Assembly (NCBI RefSeq): GCF_052076105.1 | Contig: NZ_CP197245.1 | Span: 5,456,001-5,520,000, forward strand | Length of the DNA: 64,000 nucleotides | Direction: 5' to 3' | From: Tardiphaga sp052076105 | GTDB taxonomy: Bacteria; Pseudomonadota; Alphaproteobacteria; Rhizobiales; Xanthobacteraceae | In this document: piece after piece, positions 52,706 through 61,691 of the stretch | Layout of the letters: each line of letters opens with the position of its first letter | Numbering within the stretch: the stretch's first letter is position 1 | The notes under the pieces: model-generated | What the model was told of the DNA's origin: nothing | Database searches by the model: none | What the model saw: the letters and a program-made list of their open reading frames with translations, nothing else | Program-made: the position numbers and the translations under genes

Positions 52706-54850
52706 ATGTTTAATGTTCACTCCGTCGAGATCGATTGGGGCGGTCGTCCGCTCAAGCTGGAAACCGGCAAGGTTGCCCGTCAGGCTGACGGCGCCGTCAT
52801 CGCCACCTATGGCGAGACCGTTGTTATCGCCACCGTCGTCGCCGCGAAGGCTGCCAAGGACGGCATCGACTTCCTGCCGCTGACCGTCGACTACATCGAG
52901 AAGACCTACGCAGCCGGCCGCATTCCCGGTGGCTATTTCAAGCGCGAAGGTCGTCCGACCGAGAAGGAGACGCTGGTCTCCCGCCTGATCGACCGTCCGA
53001 TCCGCCCGCTGTTCGTCGACGGCTGGCGCAACGAAACCCAGATCGTCGTCACCGTGCTGTCGCACGACATGGAAAACGATCCGGACATTCTCGCTCTCGT
53101 CGCCACTTCGGCTGCGCTGACGATTTCCGGCGCCCCGTTCCAGGGCCCGATCGGTGCGGCCCGCGTCGGCTTCATCAATGATGAATACGTCCTCAACCCG
53201 ACCCTCGACGAAATGGCCGACACCAATCTCGACCTCGTCGTCGCCGGCACCGCCGACGCCGTGCTGATGGTGGAATCGGAAGCCAAGGAGCTCAACGAAG
53301 ACGTGATGCTCGGCGCCGTGATGTTCGGTCACCGCCATTTCCAGCCGGTCATCAAGGCGATCATCGAACTCGCCGAGAAGGCCGCCAAGGAGCCGCGCGA
53401 GGTCAAGACCATCGATGACAGCGAAATCGAGAAGGAAATGCTCGGTCTCGTCGAGTCCGAGCTGCGCGCTGCCTACGCGATCCCTGTGAAGCAGGACCGC
53501 TATGCCGCCGTCGCCAACGTCAAGGCCAAGGCGATCGCGCATTACTTCCCGGAAGGCCAGGAGCCGAAATACGACAAGCTCCGCATCGCCGCCGTGTTCA
53601 AGGAACTGGAATCGAAGATCGTTCGCTGGAACATCCTCGACACCAAGAAGCGCATCGACGGCCGCGACCTGACCACGGTTCGTCCGATCGTTGCTGAAGT
53701 CGGCGTGCTGCCGCGCGCCCACGGTTCAGCGCTGTTCACCCGCGGTGAAACCCAGGCGCTGGTCGTGACCACGCTCGGCACCGGTGAAGACGAGCAGTAC
53801 ATCGACTCGCTGTCGGGAACGTACAAAGAGACGTTCCTGCTGCACTACAACTTCCCTCCCTACTCGGTCGGCGAGACCGGTCGTATGGGCGGCACCAAGC
53901 GTCGCGAAATCGGCCACGGCAAGCTCGCCTGGCGCGCGATCCATCCGGTTCTGCCGGGCCACCACGAATTCCCGTACACGGTGCGCGTGGTGTCGGAAAT
54001 CACCGAGTCCAACGGTTCGTCGTCGATGGCGTCGGTCTGCGGCGCTTCGCTGGCACTGATGGATGCGGGCGTTCCGATGAAGCGTCCGACGGCGGGTATC
54101 GCCATGGGCCTTATCCTCGAAGGTTCGCGCTACGCGGTTCTGTCGGACATCCTGGGTGATGAAGATCACCTCGGCGACATGGACTTCAAGGTGGCAGGTA
54201 CCGATACCGGCATCACCTCGCTGCAGATGGACATCAAGATCGCCGGCATCACCGAAGAGATCATGAAGGTCGCTCTGGGCCAGGCCAAGGAAGGCCGCAT
54301 TCACATTCTCGGTGAGATGTCGAAGGCGCTGAACAATGCCCGTGCCGAGCTCGGCGAATACGCGCCGCGCATCGAGACCTTCAAGATCGCCACGGACAAG
54401 ATCCGTGAAGTGATCGGCACCGGCGGCAAGGTGATCCGCGAGATCGTCGAGAAGACCGGCGCCAAGGTCAACATCGAAGACGACGGCACCGTGAAGGTGG
54501 CCTCATCCGATGGTGAGTCGATCAAGGCTGCGATCAAGTGGATCAAGTCGATTGCTTCGGATCCGGAGCTCAATGCGATCTATGACGGTACCGTGGTCAA
54601 GGTCATGGAGTTCGGTGCATTCGTGAACTTCTTCGGCGCCAAGGACGGTCTGGTTCACATCAGCCAGCTCGCTGGCGGTCGCGTGCAGAAGACCTCCGAT
54701 GTCGTCAAGGAAGGCGACAAGGTCAAGGTCAAGCTGCTCGGCTTCGACGATCGCGGCAAGACGCGTTTGTCGATGAAGGCTGTCGATCAGGAGACCGGCG
54801 AAGACCTCGAAGCCAAGCAGAAGGCTGAAGCTGCTCCGGCAGCCGAGTAA
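52706..54850 (+). CDS. pnp: Polyribonucleotide nucleotidyltransferase (PNPase)
   Basis: A 3'-5' phosphorolytic exoribonuclease of mRNA decay; 714 residues. Two RNase PH domains (SRLIDRPIRPLF near the start; GTKRREIGHGKLAWRAI, with the catalytic DFKVAGTDTGITSLQMD, in the second) are followed by a KH domain (IREVIGTGGKVIREIVE) and an S1 domain (KVMEFGAFVNFFGAKDGLVH). A terminator follows 36 bases after the stop. Confidence 0.98.
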   Translation: MFNVHSVEIDWGGRPLKLETGKVARQADGAVIATYGETVVIATVVAAKAAKDGIDFLPLTVDYIEKTYAAGRIPGGYFKREGRPTEKETLVSRLIDRPIRPLFVDGWRNETQIVVTVLSHDMENDPDILALVATSAALTISGAPFQGPIGAARVGFINDEYVLNPTLDEMADTNLDLVVAGTADAVLMVESEAKELNEDVMLGAVMFGHRHFQPVIKAIIELAEKAAKEPREVKTIDDSEIEKEMLGLVESELRAAYAIPVKQDRYAAVANVKAKAIAHYFPEGQEPKYDKLRIAAVFKELESKIVRWNILDTKKRIDGRDLTTVRPIVAEVGVLPRAHGSALFTRGETQALVVTTLGTGEDEQYIDSLSGTYKETFLLHYNFPPYSVGETGRMGGTKRREIGHGKLAWRAIHPVLPGHHEFPYTVRVVSEITESNGSSSMASVCGASLALMDAGVPMKRPTAGIAMGLILEGSRYAVLSDILGDEDHLGDMDFKVAGTDTGITSLQMDIKIAGITEEIMKVALGQAKEGRIHILGEMSKALNNARAELGEYAPRIETFKIATDKIREVIGTGGKVIREIVEKTGAKVNIEDDGTVKVASSDGESIKAAIKWIKSIASDPELNAIYDGTVVKVMEFGAFVNFFGAKDGLVHISQLAGGRVQKTSDVVKEGDKVKVKLLGFDDRGKTRLSMKAVDQETGEDLEAKQKAEAAPAAE

Positions 54851-54885
54851 TCTTCGCTCACGCGAAATGAGAAATGAGTTGCGAA

Positions 54886-54911
54886 AGGGCGGCCGAGAGG
54901 TCGCCCTTTTT
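54886..54911 (+). terminator. intrinsic terminator after pnp
   Basis: AGGGCGGCC-GAGA-GGTCGCCCT forms a 9-bp stem (one G-T pair) followed by TTTT, 36 bases beyond the pnp stop. Confidence 0.92.
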
Positions 54912-55077
54912 GTTTGCGGCGATGTTTTGTGAGGACGCCGGGAGAAAGAAGAGAAGCCCGCCTCCCCATCACGTGATGTGCTATGTCCTGCTGCGTCACA
55001 ATGCCCGCATATGAAACTGGCAGTGATGCATTGCGTATCTGTCCGACGCACCTGCAAATTCCTCAGGGAGAAGCCCC

Positions 55078-55833
55078 ATGACGACCTCTGCATCGATGTC
55101 CCGACGTCATCTCATGCTCGCTGCGACCGGCATCGCTGCCGCGGCCGTCGCGCCCCGTCTTGCTTTCGCCCAGGCTGCTGCGCCGGCCACCCCCGCCGCT
55201 GGTAATGCGCCCTTCATTCTGCCGCCGCTGACCTATCCGGTCACGGCGTTTGAACCGCATATCGATGCCAAGACGATGGAGATCCATCACGACAAGCATC
55301 ACGCCGCCTATGTCGCCAATATGAACAATTTTGCCAAGGACACCCCGGTGATCGGCGAGAAGCCGCTGGTCGAGGTGCTCGGCAATCTCAACAGCGTACC
55401 TGATGCGATCCGCACCGGTGTGCGCAACAATCTCGGCGGCCATGCCAACCACACCATGTTCTGGCAGATCATGGGCCCGAATGGCGGCAAGCCCGAAGGT
55501 GACGTGCTGGCTGCGATCGATCGCGACCTCGGCGGCCTTGAGAAATTCCAGACCGACTTCAACGCCGCTGGCGGCCGCCAGTTCGGCTCGGGCTGGGTGT
55601 TCGTGATCGTCGACAAGGACGGCAAGCTGTCGATCGAGACGCGTCCCAACCAGGACAATCCGATCATGGACGGCAAGCGCGCGCTGATGGGCAACGACGT
55701 CTGGGAGCACGCTTATTATCTGACCTACCAGAACCGCCGCGCTGATTATCTCAAGGCGTGGTGGAATACGGTGAACTGGACCAAGGTTGGTGAGCGCTAC
55801 GCGGCGGCGAAAGCCGGCACGCTGGCGGTGTGA
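55078..55833 (+). CDS. Tat-exported Mn-type superoxide dismutase
   Basis: Converts superoxide to oxygen and peroxide; 251 residues. A twin-arginine signal is at the N-terminus (MSRRHLMLAATG, cut likely after LAFA near 30), so the enzyme is folded in the cytoplasm and sent to the periplasm. Metal ligands are His70, His125, Asp207 and His211. The GGHANHT and NQDNP segments (Gln192) are of the manganese type. GGGAGAAGC precedes the ATG. No other oxidative-stress gene is next to it. Confidence 0.93.
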   Translation: MTTSASMSRRHLMLAATGIAAAAVAPRLAFAQAAAPATPAAGNAPFILPPLTYPVTAFEPHIDAKTMEIHHDKHHAAYVANMNNFAKDTPVIGEKPLVEVLGNLNSVPDAIRTGVRNNLGGHANHTMFWQIMGPNGGKPEGDVLAAIDRDLGGLEKFQTDFNAAGGRQFGSGWVFVIVDKDGKLSIETRPNQDNPIMDGKRALMGNDVWEHAYYLTYQNRRADYLKAWWNTVNWTKVGERYAAAKAGTLAV

Positions 55834-55851
55834 TTGAGCTGCCAGGAATTT

Positions 55852-55901
55852 GTCATTCCGGGGCACGTTCGCATCTTCGCGCGCGTGCGCCCCGGAATGA
55901 C
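55852..55901. repeat. short palindromic repeat after the superoxide dismutase gene
   Basis: GTCATTCCGGGGC at 55852-55864 pairs perfectly with GCCCCGGAATGAC at 55889-55901; the loop contains GCGCGC. It lies between convergent genes, 18 bases beyond the dismutase stop, and could help end transcription. This is a dispersed repeat type of the bacterial group. Confidence 0.85.
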
Positions 55902-55918
55902 GAGTTCTTCGGCGAGCG

Positions 55919-56500
55919 CTACTTCTTCCGCTTTGCTCCTCTCAGCAAAGCGTTTGCTGCCTGCCCCGCAGCTTCCATATAGGCGGGGTCGCGGTGCAGC
56001 AGCACTGTCGCGAAAGATCCATCGAGCAGTAGCGTGATCTGCCGCGCGAGCAATGCCGCGTCGGACAATTTGGCAGCCGTAAGTTCGGCTGCCATCCATG
56101 CCTCGAACTTCTTCTTGTGCGCCGCGCCGATCTTGATGGCGGGATGACCGGGCATGTTGGCGAGTTCGGCCGAGGTGCGCAGGAAGCCGCAGCCCTTCCA
56201 TTTCGGATGACGTGCCGATGTGGCGAGATTGTCGAAGATCGCCTGCACCTTCGCAGCCAGTCCGCCCCTGGCTTCGTCGAACCAGCGCTTGAACAGTTCG
56301 AGATTGGGTTGATCCCGCCCCGCCAGATAGGCGGCGATCAGATCGTCCTTGCTCTGGAAGTGATAATACAGCGTGCGCTTGGTGACGCCGGCCTTGTCGG
56401 CCACGGCGTCGACGCTGACGCCGCGAATGCCCTCGGCGTAGAACAGTTTGTTGGCTGCGGCGACAATGCGGTCGCGGGTCGATGGTGCAGGACTGGCCAT
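55919..56500 (-). CDS. TetR-family transcriptional regulator
   Basis: A 193-residue repressor. The DNA-binding domain is at the N-terminus: STRDRIVAAANKLFYAEGIR, VSVDAVADKAGVTKRTLYYHF, then SKDDLIAAYL. The ligand-binding C-terminal part is less conserved (AIFDNLATSARHPKWKGCGF). The ATG at 56498-56500 is chosen although its ribosome site is weak; a start 11 codons earlier is possible. It is divergent from the enoyl-CoA hydratase gene, a likely target. Confidence 0.9.
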   Translation of the reverse strand: MASPAPSTRDRIVAAANKLFYAEGIRGVSVDAVADKAGVTKRTLYYHFQSKDDLIAAYLAGRDQPNLELFKRWFDEARGGLAAKVQAIFDNLATSARHPKWKGCGFLRTSAELANMPGHPAIKIGAAHKKKFEAWMAAELTAAKLSDAALLARQITLLLDGSFATVLLHRDPAYMEAAGQAANALLRGAKRKK

Positions 56501-56510
56501 AAGCTGCAAG

Positions 56511-56530
56511 TATACCGACCAGTGAATATA
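56511..56530. promoter_or_regulatory. imperfect dyad between tetR and the hydratase gene
   Basis: TATACCGACC / AGTGAATATA is an imperfect palindrome (6 of 10 positions pair) directly before the TetR start codon. Its TATACCGACC half resembles TetR-family operator halves, so it may be the autoregulatory site; the evidence is weak. Confidence 0.3.
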
Positions 56531-56585
56531 CACAATGGCGCCTGGCTCTTAGGGTTGCGGCAGTTTCACCTGCGGGAGACCGGAT

Positions 56586-57377
56586 ATGCCAGACATCGTC
56601 ACCATGGAGGTCGATCGCGGAATCGCGCTCCTGACCCTCAACAGGCCGGACAAGCTGAACGCACTCAGCTATGCGCTGATCGATCGCCTGATGGCGCTGC
56701 TCGACGAGATCGAGGTCACAGATGACATTCGCGCCGTCATTCTCACCGGTGCGGGAGATCGTGCATTCTCGGCCGGTGCGGACATTCCGGAATTCACGGC
56801 AAGCGTGGCGCAGGGGCCGAATAGGGCGGTTCGCGATTTTGTCCGGCGCGGGCAGGCCATGACGGCGCGTCTCGAAGCGTTTTCGAAGCCTGTCATCGCA
56901 GCCGTGAACGGCCTCGCTTTCGGGGGCGGATGCGAGATCACCGAGGCGGTGCATCTGGCCGTTGCGAGCGAGCGGGCGTTGTTCGCCAAGCCGGAAATCA
57001 ATCTCGGCATGCCGCCGACCTTCGGCGGAACGCAGCGTCTGCCGCGCCTTGCCGGGCGCAAGCGCAGCCTTGCGCTATTGCTGACCGGCGACAGCTTTTC
57101 GCCAGCCCATGCCCTGCAGATCGGCTTGGTCAATGCGGTGGTGCCGCACGATCAGTTGCTGCCGGCGGCATATGATCTCGCGCGGCGCATCCTGCGTCAT
57201 TCGCCTCTGGCGGTGGCCGGCATCATCACGGCCGTCACGCGCGGCCTGAACCAGAGCATCGGCGAAGGGTTGGAAATGGAACGCGAGCAATTCGCGCGCA
57301 TGGTGCCGACGCATGACCTCGGTGAGGGATTGCGCGCCTGGGCCGCGCGGCGGCAGCCCGTCTATACGGGGCGATGA
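56586..57377 (+). CDS. Enoyl-CoA hydratase/isomerase family protein
   Basis: A 263-residue crotonase-fold enzyme. LNRPDKLNALSYALIDRL, GDRAFSAGADIPEF (first oxyanion-hole loop), AVNGLAFGGGCEITEAVHLAVA (second), and EINLGMPPTFGGTQRLPRLAG with the glutamate usual in hydratases are all visible. It acts on acyl-CoA, probably in beta-oxidation or degradation of an organic acid; the exact substrate is unknown. The divergent TetR gene suggests control by a fatty acid or related compound. Confidence 0.9.
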   Translation: MPDIVTMEVDRGIALLTLNRPDKLNALSYALIDRLMALLDEIEVTDDIRAVILTGAGDRAFSAGADIPEFTASVAQGPNRAVRDFVRRGQAMTARLEAFSKPVIAAVNGLAFGGGCEITEAVHLAVASERALFAKPEINLGMPPTFGGTQRLPRLAGRKRSLALLLTGDSFSPAHALQIGLVNAVVPHDQLLPAAYDLARRILRHSPLAVAGIITAVTRGLNQSIGEGLEMEREQFARMVPTHDLGEGLRAWAARRQPVYTGR

Positions 57378-57405
57378 TCGTCGTCAGGGACGACGTGCGG
57401 CTGGT

Positions 57406-58017
57406 TTATTTGCTGATATCGCCTTCATCGGCCGCACTCTCCGCGAGCGTCGCCGGTTCGATGCTATAGCGCTTGATCAGCGGCATCTGCGCCACCGCGA
57501 AGACCATGGTCAGCGGGATCACGCCGAACGCCTTAAAGGCCACCCAGAAATCGGTGCTCTGGGTGCGCCAGATCGCTTCGTTCAGAAGTGCCATGGCCAG
57601 GAAGAACAGCGCCCAGCGCTTCGTCAGCGCACGCCAGCCTTCATGCGTGAGATTGAACATCTGGTCGAACATGATGGCGATGAAGGAGCGGCCGAACAAC
57701 AGGCCGCCGCCGAGGATCGCCGCGAACAGGCCGTAGATGATAGTTGGCTTGACCTTGATGAAGGTCTCGTCATGCAGCACCAGCGTCAGCGTGCCGAACA
57801 CCAGCACGATCACGGCCGTCACGAGCGCCATGATCGGCACGTGCCTGACCACGACATAGGACGCGATCATCGCCGCGACGATCGCCACCATGAAGGCGCC
57901 GGTGGCCACGAACAGGTTGAACTTGGCATTGGCGACGAAGAACACGATCAGCGGGCCGAGCTCGGTAGCGAGCTTGAACAGCGGGTGCGGCTGCTTCTTG
58001 TCGATCACATCACTCAT
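57406..58017 (-). CDS. yciB: Septation protein A (YciB/IspZ family)
   Basis: A 203-residue inner-membrane protein with about five to six membrane helices. HPLFKLATELGPLIVFFVANAKF opens the family signature; KPTIIYGLFAAILGGGLLFGRSFI and LTKRWALFFLAMALLNEAIWR are typical. Linked to cell-envelope growth and septation in other bacteria. It follows ftsY by one base on the same strand, the conserved ftsY-yciB order of alphaproteobacteria. Confidence 0.94.
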   Translation of the reverse strand: MSDVIDKKQPHPLFKLATELGPLIVFFVANAKFNLFVATGAFMVAIVAAMIASYVVVRHVPIMALVTAVIVLVFGTLTLVLHDETFIKVKPTIIYGLFAAILGGGLLFGRSFIAIMFDQMFNLTHEGWRALTKRWALFFLAMALLNEAIWRTQSTDFWVAFKAFGVIPLTMVFAVAQMPLIKRYSIEPATLAESAADEGDISK

Positions 58018-58018
58018 G

Positions 58019-58963
58019 TCAGCTTTCAATTCCTGCAATCGCCTGCGCGAAATCTTTGGCGGTGAAAGGCGCGAGATCGTCGATGCCTTCGCCGACGCCG
58101 ATGAAATGGACCGGCAATTTGTACTTCTCGGACAGCGCCACGAGGATGCCACCGCGCGCGGTGCCATCGAGCTTGGTCATCACCAGGCCGGTGACGCCAG
58201 CCGTACGATGAAACGCGTCGACTTGCGACAGCGCGTTTTGTCCCACCGTGGCGTCGAGCACCAGCAGTACCGCATGCGGCGCCGTGGTATCGACCTTTTT
58301 GATGACGCGCACGACCTTCTCGAGCTCGACCATCAGCTCGGTCTTGTTCTGCAGCCGGCCGGCGGTGTCGATCAGGAGCACGTCGCGATTGTCGTCGCGG
58401 GCTGCTGTGACGGCGGTAAAGGCGAGGCTCGCGGAATCCGAACCCTGCGCGCCGGCGATGACCGGCACCTTGTTGCGCTCGCCCCAGACCTTGAGCTGCT
58501 CGATGGCGGCGGCGCGAAACGTGTCGCCGGCGGCGAGCATGACCTTGCGGCCTTCGGATTGAAATTTCGAGGCAAGCTTGCCGATGGTGGTGGTCTTGCC
58601 GGAACCGTTGACGCCGACCACAAGGATCACGAACGGCTTGTGCGCTGTGTCTATCACCAGCGGCCTGGCGACCGTCGAGAGCACTTTCTCGACCTCGGTG
58701 GCCACCACGGTTTTGACCTCGTCGGCGGAGATCGCCTTGTCATAGCGGCCATGGCCGACGGCGGCGGAAATCCGCGCCGCGACATCGGTACCGAGGTCAG
58801 CGCGCAGCAGCACGTCCTCGATGTCCTCGAGCATCGCGCGGTCGAGCTTGCGCTTGGTCACGAGGTCGGCGACCGCCGAGCCGATCGAGCTCGAGGTGCG
58901 CTTCAGGCCGTCGGAGAGCCGTCGCCACCAGCTCTGTTTTGGCGTTTGGGGAGTGTCGCTCAT
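58019..58963 (-). CDS. ftsY: Signal recognition particle receptor FtsY
   Basis: The membrane-targeting GTPase for SRP-ribosome complexes; 314 residues. The N domain (QSWWRRLSDGLKRTSSSIG..LEDIEDVLLRADLG) begins almost at the start, so the long acidic A domain of E. coli FtsY is missing, as usual here. G1 is VVGVNGSGKTTTIGKL (117-124), then DTFRAAAIEQLKVW, LIDTAGRLQNKTELM and TKLDGTARGGILV, with GVGEGIDDLAPF near the end. Confidence 0.97.
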   Translation of the reverse strand: MSDTPQTPKQSWWRRLSDGLKRTSSSIGSAVADLVTKRKLDRAMLEDIEDVLLRADLGTDVAARISAAVGHGRYDKAISADEVKTVVATEVEKVLSTVARPLVIDTAHKPFVILVVGVNGSGKTTTIGKLASKFQSEGRKVMLAAGDTFRAAAIEQLKVWGERNKVPVIAGAQGSDSASLAFTAVTAARDDNRDVLLIDTAGRLQNKTELMVELEKVVRVIKKVDTTAPHAVLLVLDATVGQNALSQVDAFHRTAGVTGLVMTKLDGTARGGILVALSEKYKLPVHFIGVGEGIDDLAPFTAKDFAQAIAGIES

Positions 58964-58991
58964 GTGGAGGGTGTGTTAGCCGTTTCGCGCC

Positions 58992-59753
58992 ATGAATCAA
59001 AGTAATGCCAGTGAAAGTGACGTCGACGCCCTGCCGATTGCGGTCGTCGAGCCTGCCCTCGTCGGCGATCTGACCGAAGCCGACATCCTGTCGCGGGTGC
59101 TGCACCGGGACGGGCTGATGCTGGTCATCGACAAGCCGGCCGGCCTGCCGGTGCATCGTGGCCCCAAAGGTGGGCCGAATTTGGAGAATTCCTTCAAGTT
59201 CCTTCAATATGGCCTGCCGCGCCCGCCGGTGCTGGCGCATCGGCTCGATCGCGACACGTCGGGCTGCCTGGTGCTGGGGCGGCATCGCAAGGCGACGGCG
59301 TCGCTCGGCCTGCTGTTCAAGCACAGCCGTATCCAGAAGACCTATTGGGCGGTGGTCGAGGGCGGGCCTGCTGAAGATTCGGGCGTGATCGACATGCCAC
59401 TCGGGCGGCTCAATGCCGATCGGGGCTGGTGGATGAAACCGGATCCGGAAGGATTGAAATCGGTCTCGAACTTCACCGTGCTGGGCCGCGGCGGCGGCAT
59501 GAGCTGGCTGGCGCTGGAGCCGGTCACCGGTCGCACGCATCAGCTGCGCGTGCATACGTCGGCGTCGGGCTATCCGATCGTTGGCGACAATATCTATGGC
59601 AATGGGCCGCGCTTCGGCGAACCGACGCTGCATCTGCATGCCCGCGAGATCGTGATTCCGATCTCGCGCAACAAGGACCCGATCCGCGTCGTTGCGCCGG
59701 CCCCGCCGCATCTGCATGAACGGCTCAAGGCATGTGGCTGGAACGGGGAGTAA
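58992..59753 (+). CDS. RluA-family pseudouridine synthase
   Basis: A 253-residue RNA pseudouridine synthase. The catalytic motif LAHRLDRDTSGCLVLGR contains the essential aspartate; ILHRDGLMLVIDKPAGLPVH-type entry, KTYWAVVEGG, EPVTGRTHQLRVHTSASGYPI and DNIYG are typical. There is no S4 domain, as in the RluA subfamily that acts on 23S rRNA and tRNA; the exact site is unknown. It is divergent from ftsY with only 28 bases between, so the promoters overlap. Confidence 0.92.
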   Translation: MNQSNASESDVDALPIAVVEPALVGDLTEADILSRVLHRDGLMLVIDKPAGLPVHRGPKGGPNLENSFKFLQYGLPRPPVLAHRLDRDTSGCLVLGRHRKATASLGLLFKHSRIQKTYWAVVEGGPAEDSGVIDMPLGRLNADRGWWMKPDPEGLKSVSNFTVLGRGGGMSWLALEPVTGRTHQLRVHTSASGYPIVGDNIYGNGPRFGEPTLHLHAREIVIPISRNKDPIRVVAPAPPHLHERLKACGWNGE

Positions 59754-59798
59754 CGCGCCGGTATAGCGCGGCATCAGCCGCGCGATGACAGGCCATGC

Positions 59799-60491
59799 TC
59801 ATGCGGCGACGCCGTTCTGAACTGTCACCGTGCCATCGGGGTTTAACGTGGCGGTGAGTGCATACACGTTCGGTTCGAAGACCAATGGCACGACGGGCAC
59901 CAGCTTGGACGGATCGAAGATTTCGCCCTGCACGACATCAGCGAGCGTCATCCAGTATCTCGCCGTCGGCGCGAAGGTGAATGTCATGTTCGGTGCGGCC
60001 TGCATGACCTCGGTCGCCGCCCCGGCCATGCCGATGCCGACGCTTGCCGTGTCCGTTGGAACCGTCCCGTCGCATGTGATCATCAGGGAGTCGCTGCGCC
60101 CCTGCCGCTGGTCGATGAAGCCAAAGGCCCCGCTGCCATAGGTCAATGTCACGAGGCTGCTGGCCGGCAGTGTCGCCGGAAGGACCTCGATTGCAGCGAA
60201 TGTGATGCCCGGCGCAAGCTTGCCGCTCTCCATCCAGACGAAGTCATAAGTCTGTTGCCAGGAAAAGAGCAATTGCGTCCTCGGGCTGACCCGCATGGCG
60301 AACCAGGCTGGGACAAGCCCGGAAGGCGGGTTCTGGCTGGACTGGAAGCAGACAAATGTCTGTGTCGCAGCAGTGTTATTGAGAAATTTCAGTTCGTAGG
60401 TCGGCATGCCGCCCGCGGCGGCCGATGCTGCCGTCGTACCTGGCCCGCTACTGCTGTGGTCTGCGAAATTGACGCGAATGACTGACGGCAT
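59799..60491 (-). CDS. Hypothetical protein, possibly RhiA-like
   Basis: A 230-residue protein with a repeated beta-strand pattern and no enzyme motif: YELKFLNNTAATQTFVCFQ, LFSWQQTYDFVWMESGKLAPG, VTLTYGSGAFGFIDQ, TASVGIGMAGAATEVMQA and a C-terminal NVYALTATLNPDGTVTVQNG. It recalls the rhizosphere-expressed RhiA family of Rhizobium, but this is from memory of the family and needs a search. No signal peptide is seen. GGGGAGG lies 5 bases before the ATG at 60489-60491. Confidence 0.5.
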   Translation of the reverse strand: MPSVIRVNFADHSSSGPGTTAASAAAGGMPTYELKFLNNTAATQTFVCFQSSQNPPSGLVPAWFAMRVSPRTQLLFSWQQTYDFVWMESGKLAPGITFAAIEVLPATLPASSLVTLTYGSGAFGFIDQRQGRSDSLMITCDGTVPTDTASVGIGMAGAATEVMQAAPNMTFTFAPTARYWMTLADVVQGEIFDPSKLVPVVPLVFEPNVYALTATLNPDGTVTVQNGVAA

Positions 60492-60624
60492 GTCCACCTC
60501 CCCACGCGCTGGATCGGTGTATCACAACTAAAAGTTGAATAAAAGGGCGTGGCAATACAAAATGGATTGTCGGCTATGGTGCCTGACTGAAGATCAGTTC
60601 GGCCGTTCGTGCGCGCGGCTTGCT

Positions 60625-61497
60625 TCAGGCGACCGAAGCGAACAGCTTCGGATCGAACGTGCCCTCATATTCAAACGCGGCCGGCCCCGTCATCAGCACG
60701 TGGTCGTCGCTCTCGCGCCATTCGATGGTGAGTTCTCCGCCGGGCAGCGTCATATGCACGGTGCGATTGGTCCGGCGCAGGCGAGCGGCGGCGGCAGCGG
60801 TTGCGCAAGCTGCGGAACCACAGGCCTTGGTCAGACCTGCGCCGCGCTCCCATGTGCGCATCACGATGTGATCGCGGTCGACGATATGGGCCAGCGTGAT
60901 ATTGGCGCGATCCGGGAAGATCGGGTGATTTTCCAGCAATGGCCCGAACTTCTCGAGGTCATAGGCCTGGATATCGTCGACCCAGAAGATTGCGTGCGGG
61001 TTGCCCATGCTCACGACTGACGGCGTGTGCAGGATCGGTGCGTCGATCGGGCCGATCTGCAGCTCGATCCCGCGGGTGTCACGAAACTCCTCCGCCAGCG
61101 GAATGTCCTGCCAGCCGAACTTCGGCGTGCCCATGTCCACCGTGTAGAGATCCGGCGCCGGTCCTTGCCAGCAATTGATCAGGCCGGCCTTGGTCTCGAA
61201 TGTGAGCGCCGTCTTGTCGCCGCCCGCGAAAGTCTGGCGTGCCACGCAGCGCATGCCGTTGCCGCAGGCGCCAGCTTCGGAGCCGTCATTGTTGTAGATG
61301 GAGACGAAGGCGTCGGTGCCGGCCAGCCGGGGCTTCTGCAGCACCATCAACTGGTCATAGGGCACGCCTTCGGGAGTGGCCACGGCGCGGGCGTCGGCCG
61401 GCGTGATACCGGACGCCGTATCGCGCAGGTCGATCACGACGATCTCGTTGCCGATGCCGTTCATCTTGGCGAAGGAATGGTTGGCCAGTGCGCTCAT
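60625..61497 (-). CDS. dapF: Diaminopimelate epimerase
   Basis: Converts LL- to meso-diaminopimelate for lysine and peptidoglycan synthesis; 290 residues. The paired catalytic cysteines are Cys78 (GACGNGMRCVA) and Cys226 (KACGSAACAT). FAKMNGIGNEIVVID, IYNNDGSEAGACGN, VVSMGNPHAIFWVDD and ERGAGLTKACG are typical. In many relatives dapF lies near ftsY, as here. Confidence 0.97.
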   Translation of the reverse strand: MSALANHSFAKMNGIGNEIVVIDLRDTASGITPADARAVATPEGVPYDQLMVLQKPRLAGTDAFVSIYNNDGSEAGACGNGMRCVARQTFAGGDKTALTFETKAGLINCWQGPAPDLYTVDMGTPKFGWQDIPLAEEFRDTRGIELQIGPIDAPILHTPSVVSMGNPHAIFWVDDIQAYDLEKFGPLLENHPIFPDRANITLAHIVDRDHIVMRTWERGAGLTKACGSAACATAAAAARLRRTNRTVHMTLPGGELTIEWRESDDHVLMTGPAAFEYEGTFDPKLFASVA

Positions 61498-61691
61498 GTC
61501 GTGTCCCGTTGTCCCTGCCTTATATGGCGAGGCCGCTCCGATTGACCAGTGCGGCTATTCTGTGTCGGTTGTTTTGAATGGCCCTGCGCAATTTGGGGAG
61601 GGGACGAAAGGCGCGGCTGCGTGTTACCATGGTGCCGTATCGCGCATGTTGCCGGACACTGCGCTGCAGGATGTCACTGGAGACCCTTCGA

